Origin: an uncultured beta proteobacterium
GTDB taxonomy: Bacteria > Pseudomonadota > Gammaproteobacteria > Burkholderiales > Burkholderiaceae_B
Assembly (NCBI GenBank): GCA_903932425.1
Contig: CAIZGG010000096.1
Span: forward strand, 1 to 59,021
Length of the DNA stretch: 59,021 bases
Reading direction: 5' to 3'
The position numbers and the translations under genes are program-made. The notes under the pieces were generated by a model. That model searched no databases. It saw only the letters and a program-made list of their open reading frames with translations, and had not been told where the DNA came from. Of this stretch, positions 16,398 to 25,187 are shown one piece after another (positions within the stretch are counted from its first letter, which is position 1; each line of letters starts with the position of its first letter).

Positions 16398-17084
16398 ATG
16401 TCTGAACGATCAAGCGGTAACCCCTTTGTCGTGATCTACAAGGCGATCCGAAGTCGCCCGCTCTTGGCGATAAGTGCCGTAGCCGGTTTTATCGCTGCAA
16501 TGGTGCTGCCCCTTGCGGTGCAGACAGGGGTATGGGTGCGCTTGATCGTTGGCTGGAATATTGGTTCGGTTTTGTATTTGGCTTTGATCATGACCCTGAT
16601 GACCAGGGCAAACCCAGACGATATTCGTGCAAGAGCGCTGCGCCAAAACGATGGTAAGCGTGTCATTTTGCTTTTGGCGGTTGTGTCGGCTTTTGTATGC
16701 TTGGGCTCAATCGTTGAGTTGCTGGCGATCGCAAAAGACTTACAAGGCTTTCATCGACTGTGGCATATTGCTCTGGCAGTTTTAACGGTGCTGACGTCTT
16801 GGGTATTTACGCAATTCATGTTCGCGACACATTATGCGCACGAGTATTACTCGGCACTCACACGCGGTCTTGAACCTGGTTTGCAGTTTCCCGGCACCAC
16901 CTCGCCTGATTATCTTGATTTTGTGTATTTTGCCTGTGTGATTGGCACGTCTGGCCAAACGGCCGACGTCAGTGTTTCAAGCAAACCGATGCGTAGGGTT
17001 GGCTTAATCCATTGCGTGCTCGCGTTCTTTTTCAACACAACCTTAATTGCTTTGACGATCAACATTGCTGCGAGTTTGATCTAG
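16398..17084 (+). CDS. DUF1345 membrane protein
   Basis: A 228-residue integral membrane protein with five or six hydrophobic segments and the DUF1345 features: the RLIVGWNIG segment near residue 48, the THYAHEYY motif near residue 145, and DFVYFACVIGTSGQTADV near residue 173. No biochemical role is established for the family. It follows Bug 4 by 62 bp on the same strand, though a functional link is unlikely to be more than co-transcription. Confidence 0.85.
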   Translation: MSERSSGNPFVVIYKAIRSRPLLAISAVAGFIAAMVLPLAVQTGVWVRLIVGWNIGSVLYLALIMTLMTRANPDDIRARALRQNDGKRVILLLAVVSAFVCLGSIVELLAIAKDLQGFHRLWHIALAVLTVLTSWVFTQFMFATHYAHEYYSALTRGLEPGLQFPGTTSPDYLDFVYFACVIGTSGQTADVSVSSKPMRRVGLIHCVLAFFFNTTLIALTINIAASLI

Positions 17085-17194
17085 CGACGGTAACAAATTG
17101 TTACGTTTTTATTTAGGTTGATGCGGTTAGAAATTCTTGTTGGTGCGCTTAGAAATTGAGATAATTTCTGCGTCGCACTTAAGAGGTTGTTTAA

Positions 17195-17404
17195 ATGGAA
17201 GCTAGGGTTGTGGCTTTTGAAGAGTTTGCTATTGAAACTCGGCACCGGTTAGCACGTATCGAAACTCGGTTGGACACTTTTGTGACCAAAGCCGATTTGC
17301 ATCAAGAGCTTCATTCTATGACTTGGAAATTACTAGGCGGGGCAATGAGCGTAGCTTCAGCCCTAGTCGGTATCGTCTATTGGATCGCTCGCAATATTCA
17401 TTAA
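17195..17404 (+). CDS. small coiled-coil membrane protein, dispersed third member
   Basis: 69 residues with the same plan as the duplicated pair at 14649-15202: an N-terminal charged coiled coil with ARIETRLDTFVTKADL, matching the pair's METRFDTILPTLATKEDL pattern, then TWKLL and one membrane helix near the C-terminus. AGAGG precedes the ATG. It is more diverged and on the opposite strand, so it is an older paralogue. Confidence 0.7.
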   Translation: MEARVVAFEEFAIETRHRLARIETRLDTFVTKADLHQELHSMTWKLLGGAMSVASALVGIVYWIARNIH

Positions 17405-17650
17405 TACCTTGAACGGCGCTGTTAACGAATGCCAGCGCATCCCTCGTCGCCATAGCACTTAACAGAGGTTCAGCGGCGAAGGGAATTGTGCCCTGTGTCC
17501 GTTAAAAGCAAAAGCCCATATTTTATATCTTCTTATAACCAAAAGAAATATGCGGTTTTTGGACGCCTATTTCACGCAAGAGTGCCTTTATAGTTGCAAG
17601 CTTTTTGGTTCAGGCAACAATAGGCTGCGCACAGGCTGTATCGTACGAGT
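17405..17650. other. intergenic region before the GGDEF-EAL gene
   Basis: About 246 bp with an AT-rich patch around 17520-17560. It probably holds the promoter of the next gene. No RNA gene or repeat was recognised. Confidence 0.35.
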
Positions 17651-19750
17651 ATGAACGGCGACGTCTATACGAGATTGCGAAAATCATTGCTTTTGTTTGT
17701 CCAGCTCAACTGGTCAGGGGCCAAGTCCTCTTCAGCATTCGTATTTTGCCTGTTTCTTGCGCTTTTTGGGTCAATGTTTTTTGGCGCCGCTCAAGCACAG
17801 ACGTTTAATCAGCCTCAAAAAGTTGCGACGCTATTTTCAGTGCCATCAGACTTTGAGCACAATCTCTTGAATTTGTTGATATACGCCTTCAGTGCACTCT
17901 TGGTATTGTTGATCGTCAGCCTATGGTGGATTGTTCGGCTGCGCAAGCGTGCGCACGAATGTCAAATGACGGTGGATGAGGCCAATCGAAACCGCCGTGA
18001 GCTGCTCAGCAAGAATGATTCATTGACGGTTGAGATCGACAGGCTTAAGGGTGTAGAGCTCGAGTTACGCACAAGCGCAGAGCGGTACCGAACTTATATC
18101 GAACATGCACCGATGGGGATTTTTGTGACGCATGCTCATGATGCGTTTGCATTCGAGCTTGTGAACCCCGCCATGAGTTTAATGACGGGCTTTTCTAAAA
18201 ACGAATTGTCGGCGATGCGGCTCACCGAGCTATTTTCTTCAGAGACTTCTACAGAATCGGTTACTTTTTTTGAAAGCATTCATCAAAAGGGTTCAAGCGA
18301 AAAAGAAGTGACCTTGCGCAAGAAAGACGGCTCTGTCTTTGTGTCTTACATGCGGGCGATCACGTTGCCCGGTGACTTGGTCATGGGATTTTGCATGGAC
18401 ATCACCGAGCGCAAAATAGCAGAAGAAAAAATTCATAGTCTTGCATTTTTTGATGCCCTGACCGCTTTGCCCAATCGCCGTCGTTTACTTGACCGACTGA
18501 GGCTGGCCTTGTCTAGCAGCGTACAAGAGCGCGACATAGGCGCTCTGCTGATGATGGACCTTGATCATTTTAAGAACCTCAATGATACGCTTGGGCACGA
18601 TGTGGGCGACCGGTTACTGAAACAAGTGAGTCGTCGTCTGATGGATTGTGTGCGTCCAGACGATACGGTATCAAGGGTTGGTGGTGACGAATTTGTGATC
18701 ATCCTCGAGAAGCTTGGAAATAATGTCGCAACTGCAACCCAGCATGCTCATGAACTCGTTCAAAAGATTCATGCAACTGTGTCGCAGTTATATCCCTTGA
18801 TGCCGGGACGTGCTGATTACTACATCACTTCAAGCATTGGCCTCACCTTATTTGGTGATCAAGAAAGGTCAATTGATACGTTGCTAAAAAAAGCGGATAT
18901 CGCACTGTATGAGGCAAAGAAGGGTGGCCGAAACACGTATCGTTTTTTTAGTCCTGAAATGCAGGCCACGATTGATGGCAGTACCTCGCTGATTGACGCC
19001 TTGAGACGTGCGCTTCGTCAGAACGAGTTCACACTGTATTACCAGCCTCAGGTTAATTCAGCAGGCCGCGTAGTTGGTGCCGAAGCACTGTTGCGTTGGA
19101 CGCCACCGAATGCTGAGATTATTTCACCCCTTACGTTTATTGCCGCGGCAGAAGAAAGCGGTCTGATTGTTCCGATCGGTGATTGGGTCGTTGAGCAGGG
19201 CTTTAAGCAACTCAAGCGTTGGCAGCAACACCCAGAAACAAGCAACTTAAAGCTCTCGATTAATGTCAGTGCTGAACAGTTTCATCACGTTGATTTCGTT
19301 GCCAAAATCTTTAACGGAATCGAGCGTTTTAATATCGACCCAAAATGCATCACGCTTGAACTGACAGAAAGCGCCGTTTTACAACGAGTCGATCAAGCGA
19401 TTGAAAAAATGCTTGAGCTCAAGAGCCGAGGAATCAGTTTTTCTTTAGACGACTTTGGAACCGGATACTCATCCTTATCCTATTTAAAGCTTTTGCCTCT
19501 TGACCAAGTTAAGATTGATAGCTCATTTGTGCGTGATATTTCGTTTGACCCGGGCGACGACGCCATTGTGCGGGCGATATTAGCCATGAGTGGTTCGTTG
19601 GGCCTAAGCGTCATCGCCGAGGGTGTTGAGACACAAGTTCAGCGAGAGTTTTTGTTTGACCATGGCTGCTTGCATTATCAGGGTTACTTATTTGGTAGGC
19701 CTGTTCCGATTGAAAACTTTAACGCCGACGCGTTGACCTCCTCGGTATAG
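17651..19750 (+). CDS. membrane-bound PAS-GGDEF-EAL cyclic-di-GMP enzyme
   Basis: A 699-residue signalling protein. Two hydrophobic segments (about 25-48 and 73-92) anchor it. A short coiled coil, a PAS domain (about 135-260, starting AERYRTYIEHAPMGIF), a GGDEF domain (about 265-430) and an EAL domain (about 445-690) follow. The diguanylate-cyclase site is intact (RVGGDEF near 341-347). The phosphodiesterase site has EALLRW at 478-483 and the metal-binding DDFGTGYSSL loop, so both activities look possible. No RxxD inhibitory site is evident before GGDEF. It overlaps the 3' end of the MmgE/PrpD gene by about 30 bp in convergent orientation. Confidence 0.95.
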   Translation: MNGDVYTRLRKSLLLFVQLNWSGAKSSSAFVFCLFLALFGSMFFGAAQAQTFNQPQKVATLFSVPSDFEHNLLNLLIYAFSALLVLLIVSLWWIVRLRKRAHECQMTVDEANRNRRELLSKNDSLTVEIDRLKGVELELRTSAERYRTYIEHAPMGIFVTHAHDAFAFELVNPAMSLMTGFSKNELSAMRLTELFSSETSTESVTFFESIHQKGSSEKEVTLRKKDGSVFVSYMRAITLPGDLVMGFCMDITERKIAEEKIHSLAFFDALTALPNRRRLLDRLRLALSSSVQERDIGALLMMDLDHFKNLNDTLGHDVGDRLLKQVSRRLMDCVRPDDTVSRVGGDEFVIILEKLGNNVATATQHAHELVQKIHATVSQLYPLMPGRADYYITSSIGLTLFGDQERSIDTLLKKADIALYEAKKGGRNTYRFFSPEMQATIDGSTSLIDALRRALRQNEFTLYYQPQVNSAGRVVGAEALLRWTPPNAEIISPLTFIAAAEESGLIVPIGDWVVEQGFKQLKRWQQHPETSNLKLSINVSAEQFHHVDFVAKIFNGIERFNIDPKCITLELTESAVLQRVDQAIEKMLELKSRGISFSLDDFGTGYSSLSYLKLLPLDQVKIDSSFVRDISFDPGDDAIVRAILAMSGSLGLSVIAEGVETQVQREFLFDHGCLHYQGYLFGRPVPIENFNADALTSSV

Positions 19751-21173
19751 ATTTCGGGCTCTCAACAGCGCCAATATCTTGTAGCACCGCTCTTACGCTT
19801 CTTGTGCGCGCGTGTCGCAAGATGTCTAAGGTTTTCGCGGCTTGTTCAGGTGTTAGCTTCAGTTGCGCGTTGGCTAAAAATTTTTCTGTAATATCTTCGG
19901 CAGACATGGAGCGATCACCTGCTCCTTTGTTGATGGGTACGTCATGATTGAAAATCGTGCCATCTTTCAACTTAACTGTGAGGCGGCCTGAAAAATATTT
20001 TGGAAACTGTGATGCTGAATCCGCTTCGCACACTACTTTTCTGGTTAACGTCTGCACCTCAGTATTGGCAAGTGCTTCGGCGGTAAGCTCTTTCAGACCG
20101 AAGCGGCCTTTGATTAAGCCCATCGCCACGCAAAATTGCGCACTGAATTTTGCCTCGTAATCTGTCGTGACGTTTTGTTTGGCCTCAGGTGGCTCTGCCA
20201 CGATGTGCAGTGTTGGCTCGGGCAGAAATGCTGTGACTTCAGCGATTTCGTCGATGCGTCCCGCAAGCTGAGCACTTAAGGCGATGGCCGCTTCGGTGCA
20301 GCCGTGGCTAAAGTGGCAAATCGGATATGGCTTAATCGCGGTTTCTAACATCCGCCATTCTTGGCCAAAGGTGTCTACTAATAAAGCCGGTAACGGCTTG
20401 GTCTCGTGCAAGTGGGTGTCATACAAGCCGAAGCGGGCCTCATAGGGGCGAGTGGGTGCCACGAAGCCAGCTTGCACCATGTATGCGGCAGTCACGCCCG
20501 CTAGGGCTCCCCAGCCTGGATGCATACGCTTCGTCCAAGCGCCTTCTTCTAAAAATGCCTGAACGCCCGAGGTGGTGCTCGCGGCAACCCCTTGCGCTGC
20601 GCATAGCTGATCAGGGTCAAGGCCCAGCAATTTGCCAGCGACAACCGCCGAACTGAAGTGGGACACAATCCCGGTGGCATGAAACCCAACGTGATGAAAG
20701 CCGCCTTGAACCGAGGCGCCTAGGCGAATAGAGACTTCCATACCCAAAATGTAAGCGCATAGCATGTCATCCCAGCTGGCATCGAGGTGTTCGGCCATGG
20801 CCAACGCAGCGGGCAGGCTGGCTACCGACGCGTGAATGATGCTGGCCAGATGGGTGTCATCAAAATCCAAGCCGTGCATGAGCAGACCATTCGCAAACGC
20901 AGCGTCGCGTGCGGCAAGCCGCCGTTCTGAGCCAATTACAAAGCAGTCGCCTTGGCCCGCAGCGGCAAATATGCCGGCTAACGATGGTTTGGCAAAGTCT
21001 TGCGAATAGGAGGCTAAGGCAAGCCCGAGCGTATCTAGTAAGTGCAGTTCGGCCTTGGCAAAGGTTTCGGGTGGCAGGCTATTAGCGTTGCATTCAAAGG
21101 CGCGTTGAGCTACTTTCTGTGCAAGGCTTTGCTCAGACATTTTTGCAGCAGCGGCGTTGCGTTCGGTGGTCAT
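19719..21173 (-). CDS. MmgE/PrpD-family protein
   Basis: A 484-residue MmgE/PrpD protein from the chosen start. The family contains 2-methylcitrate dehydratase (PrpD), cis-aconitate decarboxylase-like enzymes and iminodisuccinate epimerase. Typical segments are seen: LLDTLGLALASY near the N-terminus, LMHGLDFDDTHLASIIHAS (residues about 92-110), and HPGWGALAG in the middle. The ATG at 21173 is preferred because it lies 13 bp after the preceding gene; the longer frame would overlap that gene and lacks homology. No methylcitrate genes are nearby, so a role in another carboxylate pathway is more likely. Confidence 0.87.
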   Translation of the reverse strand: MTTERNAAAAKMSEQSLAQKVAQRAFECNANSLPPETFAKAELHLLDTLGLALASYSQDFAKPSLAGIFAAAGQGDCFVIGSERRLAARDAAFANGLLMHGLDFDDTHLASIIHASVASLPAALAMAEHLDASWDDMLCAYILGMEVSIRLGASVQGGFHHVGFHATGIVSHFSSAVVAGKLLGLDPDQLCAAQGVAASTTSGVQAFLEEGAWTKRMHPGWGALAGVTAAYMVQAGFVAPTRPYEARFGLYDTHLHETKPLPALLVDTFGQEWRMLETAIKPYPICHFSHGCTEAAIALSAQLAGRIDEIAEVTAFLPEPTLHIVAEPPEAKQNVTTDYEAKFSAQFCVAMGLIKGRFGLKELTAEALANTEVQTLTRKVVCEADSASQFPKYFSGRLTVKLKDGTIFNHDVPINKGAGDRSMSAEDITEKFLANAQLKLTPEQAAKTLDILRHARTRSVRAVLQDIGAVESPKSIPRRSTRRR

Positions 21174-21186
21174 GCCAAATCCTGTT

Positions 21187-22098
21187 TTAGCTTGGTGTGT
21201 AGGCAATATCGCGGCCTGGCACAACCCCAGCAGGTAAACTTTCAATGTGTTGGCAAATGGCGCCAGGCGTGGTGAGCCAAAGTTGATCGCGGTGTTTCAT
21301 AATATGGTCGATCACACGTCTGAACTGTCTAAGTCGGTAGGGTTGTCCCAAAATAAAGCTATGCAACACAATTGGCATGACCAACGGTCTGCGTGCCGAT
21401 TCTTCGAGCATTTCATCAAACTGGTCGATCAGGTTTTGGCAATAGAGTTGTGAAGGCGTGCGCCGGGTGACGGCCTCGATCGAATCGTTTAGATCGTGCT
21501 GATAAGGTACCGACAAGATCGGGCCATGCGTGGTTCTAAACCAAACGGGTTGATCATCCAGCGACCAATCCATCATGTAGCGATAGCCTGCCTCTTTTAG
21601 CAAATCGAGCGAGTGATGCGTTTGTGAAATGTACGGCGCCAACCATCCCATGGGCGGTTTACCTTCGTGGCGCCGAATCGCTTCGGTCGCTTCGGTGATG
21701 CAGGCTTTTTCTTGTTCGTAGCTCATGTCGATCTGGCGTTCGGCATTGGTTCTGCCATGCCCCACGATTTCGTCACCTCGGCTGCTAAAGGCTTTAATCA
21801 TTTCAGGGCAGTAGTCGTAGAGCTCGGTATTAATGAGTAGGGCATACGGAAACTTATAGGCTTGGGCCAACTCAAGTAACCGCCAGGCACCAACCCGATT
21901 GCCGTAATCGCGCCAGGCAAAACTGCGAGTGTTTGGGTGTGGGCCCGGGCCGCCGTAGTCGTTGCCGATGCCTTCACCGAAAGAGAAGTGCTCGACATTT
22001 AAACTGAAATGCACCGCCAAGCGTTTGCCCTCTGGCCAGCTGTAGTCTGGCCGAGCGTTGATGGGGCTGTAATCATAACGATGGTGTGTTTTAAGCAT
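21187..22098 (-). CDS. polysaccharide-deacetylase-like (PuuE-type) hydrolase
   Basis: A 303-residue NodB-fold protein resembling the PuuE allantoinase/deacetylase branch. It has NVEHFSF near the N-terminus, GHGRTNAERQ (about 115-124), where the His is a metal or active-site ligand, and GWLAPYISQTHHS. Unlike chitooligosaccharide deacetylases it lacks a signal peptide and is cytoplasmic, so its substrate is probably a small cyclic amide or ureide. It is upstream of and probably co-transcribed with the MmgE/PrpD gene. Confidence 0.83.
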   Translation of the reverse strand: MLKTHHRYDYSPINARPDYSWPEGKRLAVHFSLNVEHFSFGEGIGNDYGGPGPHPNTRSFAWRDYGNRVGAWRLLELAQAYKFPYALLINTELYDYCPEMIKAFSSRGDEIVGHGRTNAERQIDMSYEQEKACITEATEAIRRHEGKPPMGWLAPYISQTHHSLDLLKEAGYRYMMDWSLDDQPVWFRTTHGPILSVPYQHDLNDSIEAVTRRTPSQLYCQNLIDQFDEMLEESARRPLVMPIVLHSFILGQPYRLRQFRRVIDHIMKHRDQLWLTTPGAICQHIESLPAGVVPGRDIAYTPS

Positions 22099-22223
22099 GA
22101 TAAGCGTCCGTGGCCTTAATTCAAATTCTCTATTTGCAGTGTAAGTGAAGTCTAGCTTATAGTTCGTGGGTGTTCGCCACTCGTTTGACGGCGCATTTTC
22201 GATTTTTTACTGAGGTTTTAAAC

Positions 22224-22658
22224 ATGTCTGCACAAGCTGCATCAATGCCCCCCTTTCATTTGGCTTTTCCGGTGCGCGATATCGAAGAAGCTCGTCAGTT
22301 TTACGTCGGCGTCTTGGGCTGTGGCGAAGGCCGTAGCGCACCTGATTGGGTTGACTTTGACTTTTATGGTCATCAAGTCGTCGCGCACTTAGCGCCTGAC
22401 GAATGCGGTCACAAGCAAACCAGCGCTGTTGACGATCACCAAGTGCCGGTGCGCCATTTTGGGGCTGTATTGTCGATCCCTGAGTGGGAAGCCATGGCAA
22501 CAAAGCTCAAAGCGGTTGGTACAAAATTTGTGATCGAGCCGTACACGCGTTTCAAAGGCGAGGTCGGTGAGCAATCAACCATGTTTTTCATGGATCCGTC
22601 TGGCAACGCCATCGAGTTTAAGGCGTTCGCAAATATGAGTTCGCTCTTCGCTAAATAA
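22224..22658 (+). CDS. VOC/glyoxalase-family protein
   Basis: A 144-residue vicinal-oxygen-chelate protein. It has FHLAFPVRDIEEARQFYVG at the start with the metal His near residue 10, and the C-terminal MDPSGNAIEFKAF with the metal Glu, a typical two-module fold. GAGG lies 9 bases before the ATG at 22224. An 18-codon upstream extension in frame lacks family similarity. Members include dioxygenases, glyoxalase I and resistance proteins; this one resembles the extradiol or glyoxalase-like group without a clear substrate. Confidence 0.85.
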   Translation: MSAQAASMPPFHLAFPVRDIEEARQFYVGVLGCGEGRSAPDWVDFDFYGHQVVAHLAPDECGHKQTSAVDDHQVPVRHFGAVLSIPEWEAMATKLKAVGTKFVIEPYTRFKGEVGEQSTMFFMDPSGNAIEFKAFANMSSLFAK

Positions 22659-22728
22659 TCACGCGATAGCAGCAGTTGCGCTGCCATTAAATGAAGCGGT
22701 GACATCGAATGACTCGGTGACACCTACG

Positions 22729-22772
22729 GGTTTGGGTGGCTTGCCATCGGCAAGGTGCCCAACCCGAGCGAC
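22729..22772. repeat. imperfect GC-rich hairpin
   Basis: CGGGTTTGGGTGGCTTGCC pairs imperfectly with GGCAAGGTGCCCAACCCG around an ATC loop. It lies between the 3' ends of the VOC gene and the small minus-strand gene. No T-run follows, so a terminator role is doubtful. Confidence 0.45.
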
Positions 22773-22790
22773 AGCAATCGGTTCAGTGGT

Positions 22791-22910
22791 TTACGAAGAC
22801 GCCTGATGAATCACCCACCATAGTGTCAGCGCTGACGGGCCAAAAAGAATAAGCATGGTGATCCAAAAACCACTTGAAGATGCTGCGTGCTGCGACGTTT
22901 CGTGTTGCAT
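22791..22910 (-). CDS. 39-residue single-helix membrane protein
   Basis: A short frame with a clear GAGG ribosome site 7 bases before its ATG. The protein begins with a polar Gln/His/Ser segment (MQHETSQHAASSS), followed by one strong membrane helix from about residue 15 to 35 (FWITMLILFGPSALTLWWVI). Small single-helix proteins of this form often assist a membrane complex. I do not recognise the family. It stands alone, so no partner can be named. Confidence 0.55.
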   Translation of the reverse strand: MQHETSQHAASSSGFWITMLILFGPSALTLWWVIHQASS

Positions 22911-23037
22911 GATTGCCTCGTGATCTAAGTATTGTCAGGTCATTATTCAACAAATGATGGCAATGCACAAGCAGCGCTTAGCCTACGGTATTAAAACTGA
23001 CACCCGGCGTTTTTTGCGTGTTGCATGTTCTAACCTC

Positions 23038-24060
23038 TTATTCAGCTTTAATTCCGTTCTTTTTCATCAACTCGGTCCACTTGGTGATGTCGGCCTCGAT
23101 CTCTGAGGCAAAGGCTTGAGGGGTGCTACTGATGGCCTCAGAGCCCTGCTCGGCGAATAGTTTTTGTGTGGCAGGGTCGCGGGCAATACTCGCGACCTCG
23201 TTTGCAAGTTTATCGAGAATTGCTTGTGGTGTTCCAGCCGGCGCAAGCATGCCAATTTTTAAGGTCACGTCATAGCCCGGGTAGCCTGATTCGGCTACGG
23301 TTGGCACGTCGGGTAGCAAGGGCGATCGTTTGTTGCTGGTCACGGCCAGCGCGCGCAGTTTTCCGCCTCGGATATGTGGCAAGGCTGTTGAGGTGGTTTC
23401 GATCATCATTGAAGTTTGCCCTGCTACCGTGTCGGCCAGGCCTGGCGCATTGCCCTTGTAATGGACCGCGGTGAACTGAGCGCCCGAGGCCATCGTTAAT
23501 AACTCAACGGCTAAGTTTGCCGAGCCACCGCTGCCACCGGTTGCCACGTTGATTTGTTTGGGCTTAGCCTTGGCGAGTGCAATGAGCTCTTGCAACGTAT
23601 TCACGGGTAATGACGGATGCACTACAACAAAGAGCGATATTTGCGTAAGCAAACTGATCGGCGCAAAGTCTTTATTGGTGTCGTAGGGCAGCGTGGCAAA
23701 TAAGCCTGGATTCATCGTGTGAGCCGAGGTAATTGTGCCAGTGATTAATAGCGTATACCCATCGGGGGGGCTCTTCACGACAGACTGACTGCCGATAATC
23801 GTGCTCGCGCCCGGACGGTTTTCAACAATGACTTGTTGGCCGAGTTTCTCAGACAGCTTCTTTGTGTAGACCCGTGCGGTAATGTCGACGTTGCCGCCTG
23901 CCGTGTAGGGCACGACCACTTTAATTGGCCGATTGGGGTAATCAGTTTGCGCGTAGGCCGCTGGTGTTGTACTGAGTAGTAAGGCGCTTGCCGTTAGTAA
24001 GATTGAGGCGACGTGCTTGGCGCGACCCTGTGACAGCATTCTTTGAATATTTTGTTTCAA
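23038..24060 (-). CDS. Bug-family periplasmic binding protein 5
   Basis: About 340 residues from the preferred TTG at 24060, which has GGAG with a 6-base spacer. An internal ATG at 24039 is the alternative; the long open frame starting at 24189 overlaps the upstream gene and is unlikely. The signal peptide ends near AAYAQ, then DYPNRPIKVVVPYTAGGNVD and VENRPGASTIIG. It follows the MetE-like gene on the same strand and may serve the same catabolic unit. Confidence 0.9.
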   Translation of the reverse strand: MKQNIQRMLSQGRAKHVASILLTASALLLSTTPAAYAQTDYPNRPIKVVVPYTAGGNVDITARVYTKKLSEKLGQQVIVENRPGASTIIGSQSVVKSPPDGYTLLITGTITSAHTMNPGLFATLPYDTNKDFAPISLLTQISLFVVVHPSLPVNTLQELIALAKAKPKQINVATGGSGGSANLAVELLTMASGAQFTAVHYKGNAPGLADTVAGQTSMMIETTSTALPHIRGGKLRALAVTSNKRSPLLPDVPTVAESGYPGYDVTLKIGMLAPAGTPQAILDKLANEVASIARDPATQKLFAEQGSEAISSTPQAFASEIEADITKWTELMKKNGIKAE

Positions 24061-24134
24061 GTATGTCTCCGCAACGCTTCGCGCTTTTACTATTTCAGAG
24101 AGTGACGTTAATCTTAATGTGCGACCTCGGTGCT

Positions 24135-25184
24135 TTAGGAGGCACCCAGTTCCGCGCGCACGAGCCCTGCGCCTTGACTGAGCGCGCAAAGCTTACCGAA
24201 GGCAACCTCGCGCGGCAGGTATTTCATGCCACAGTCTGGCGCTGGGATCAGTTGTTCTGCTTTGACGTATTTCAGCCCAGCTCGAATGCGGCTTGCAACT
24301 TGTTCGGCCGTCTCAATGTGTTGATGACCTAAGTCCAACACACCGAGCATAATTTTCTTTCCGGCTAAGTCGGCGAGTACACCAAGATCGAGCTTTGGCT
24401 GCGCGGCTTCGATTGAAATCTGCGTAGCAATCGAATCGCCCAGACCCGGTAAAAATGAATAGCCCGTTGGCTTCTGTCCTTTGACAACCGCTGCATAGCC
24501 AAAGCACAGATGCACAATCGTTGGCACGCTGATGCCCTGTAAAGCACGATTAATGGCTTTGACCGCGTAGCGCTTCGCAGCCTCTGGATCATGGCGTAGC
24601 CAGGGCTCGTCAAGTTGAATGAAATCTGCACCGGCGGCTTGTAAGGCCAGTGCTTCGGCGTTTACCGCGGCTGCAAAATCCATCACCATGGCTTCTTCGT
24701 CATGGTAGAACTCATCTTTTGCTTGTTGGCCCATGGTGAAGGGACCCGGCAGGGTTACTTTGGTGAGGCGATCGGTGTGAGCTTTTAAAAACTTAAAGTC
24801 CTCGACCTCAACAGAGTGCACGCGGGCGATTTTGCCGACCACGCGAGGTATCAGTGTTTCAAGGCCATTTTGTGAGCGGATGACAGCTGGATGTTGGTCG
24901 TCGATGCCATCCAAAGAGTTGGCGAAGCGATTCGAATAGCTTTCGCGCCTGATCTCGCCGTCTGTGATGATGTCGATGCCGGCACGCTCCATCTCTTGAA
25001 TCGCAAGCTTCGTGGCGTCATCCTGCGCAGCTTGCAATTGCTCGGGGGCGACACGCCAAAGCTCGCGTAAGCGCGTGCGCGGGACACCTTGTGAGAGTAG
25101 GGCATGGTCAACTAACCAAGCCGGTTGTGGGTAGCTGCCAACGACTGTCGTGGGCAAAATAGGTAAGGTCGTGTTCGTTGTCAT
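24135..25184 (-). CDS. MetE-like cobalamin-independent methyltransferase
   Basis: A 349-residue protein equivalent to the C-terminal catalytic domain of methionine synthase MetE. It begins with TTVVGSYPQP. The zinc ligands H225-x-C227 (HLCFGY) and a later Cys in PDCGMKYL are present, as is DEPWL with the conserved acidic residue. It lacks the N-terminal MetE domain, so it is not a folate-polyglutamate-dependent synthase by itself. Such short forms often demethylate or methylate thiols or unknown methylated compounds. Bug genes lie on both sides on the same strand (gaps 3 bp upstream and about 75 bp downstream), suggesting a substrate uptake and methyl-transfer unit. Confidence 0.85.
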   Translation of the reverse strand: MTTNTTLPILPTTVVGSYPQPAWLVDHALLSQGVPRTRLRELWRVAPEQLQAAQDDATKLAIQEMERAGIDIITDGEIRRESYSNRFANSLDGIDDQHPAVIRSQNGLETLIPRVVGKIARVHSVEVEDFKFLKAHTDRLTKVTLPGPFTMGQQAKDEFYHDEEAMVMDFAAAVNAEALALQAAGADFIQLDEPWLRHDPEAAKRYAVKAINRALQGISVPTIVHLCFGYAAVVKGQKPTGYSFLPGLGDSIATQISIEAAQPKLDLGVLADLAGKKIMLGVLDLGHQHIETAEQVASRIRAGLKYVKAEQLIPAPDCGMKYLPREVAFGKLCALSQGAGLVRAELGAS

Positions 25185-25187
25185 ACT

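Noticed and set aside
17605-17808. A 67-codon frame at the start of the GGDEF-EAL gene
   Set aside because: It overlaps the real start in another frame and has no family similarity.
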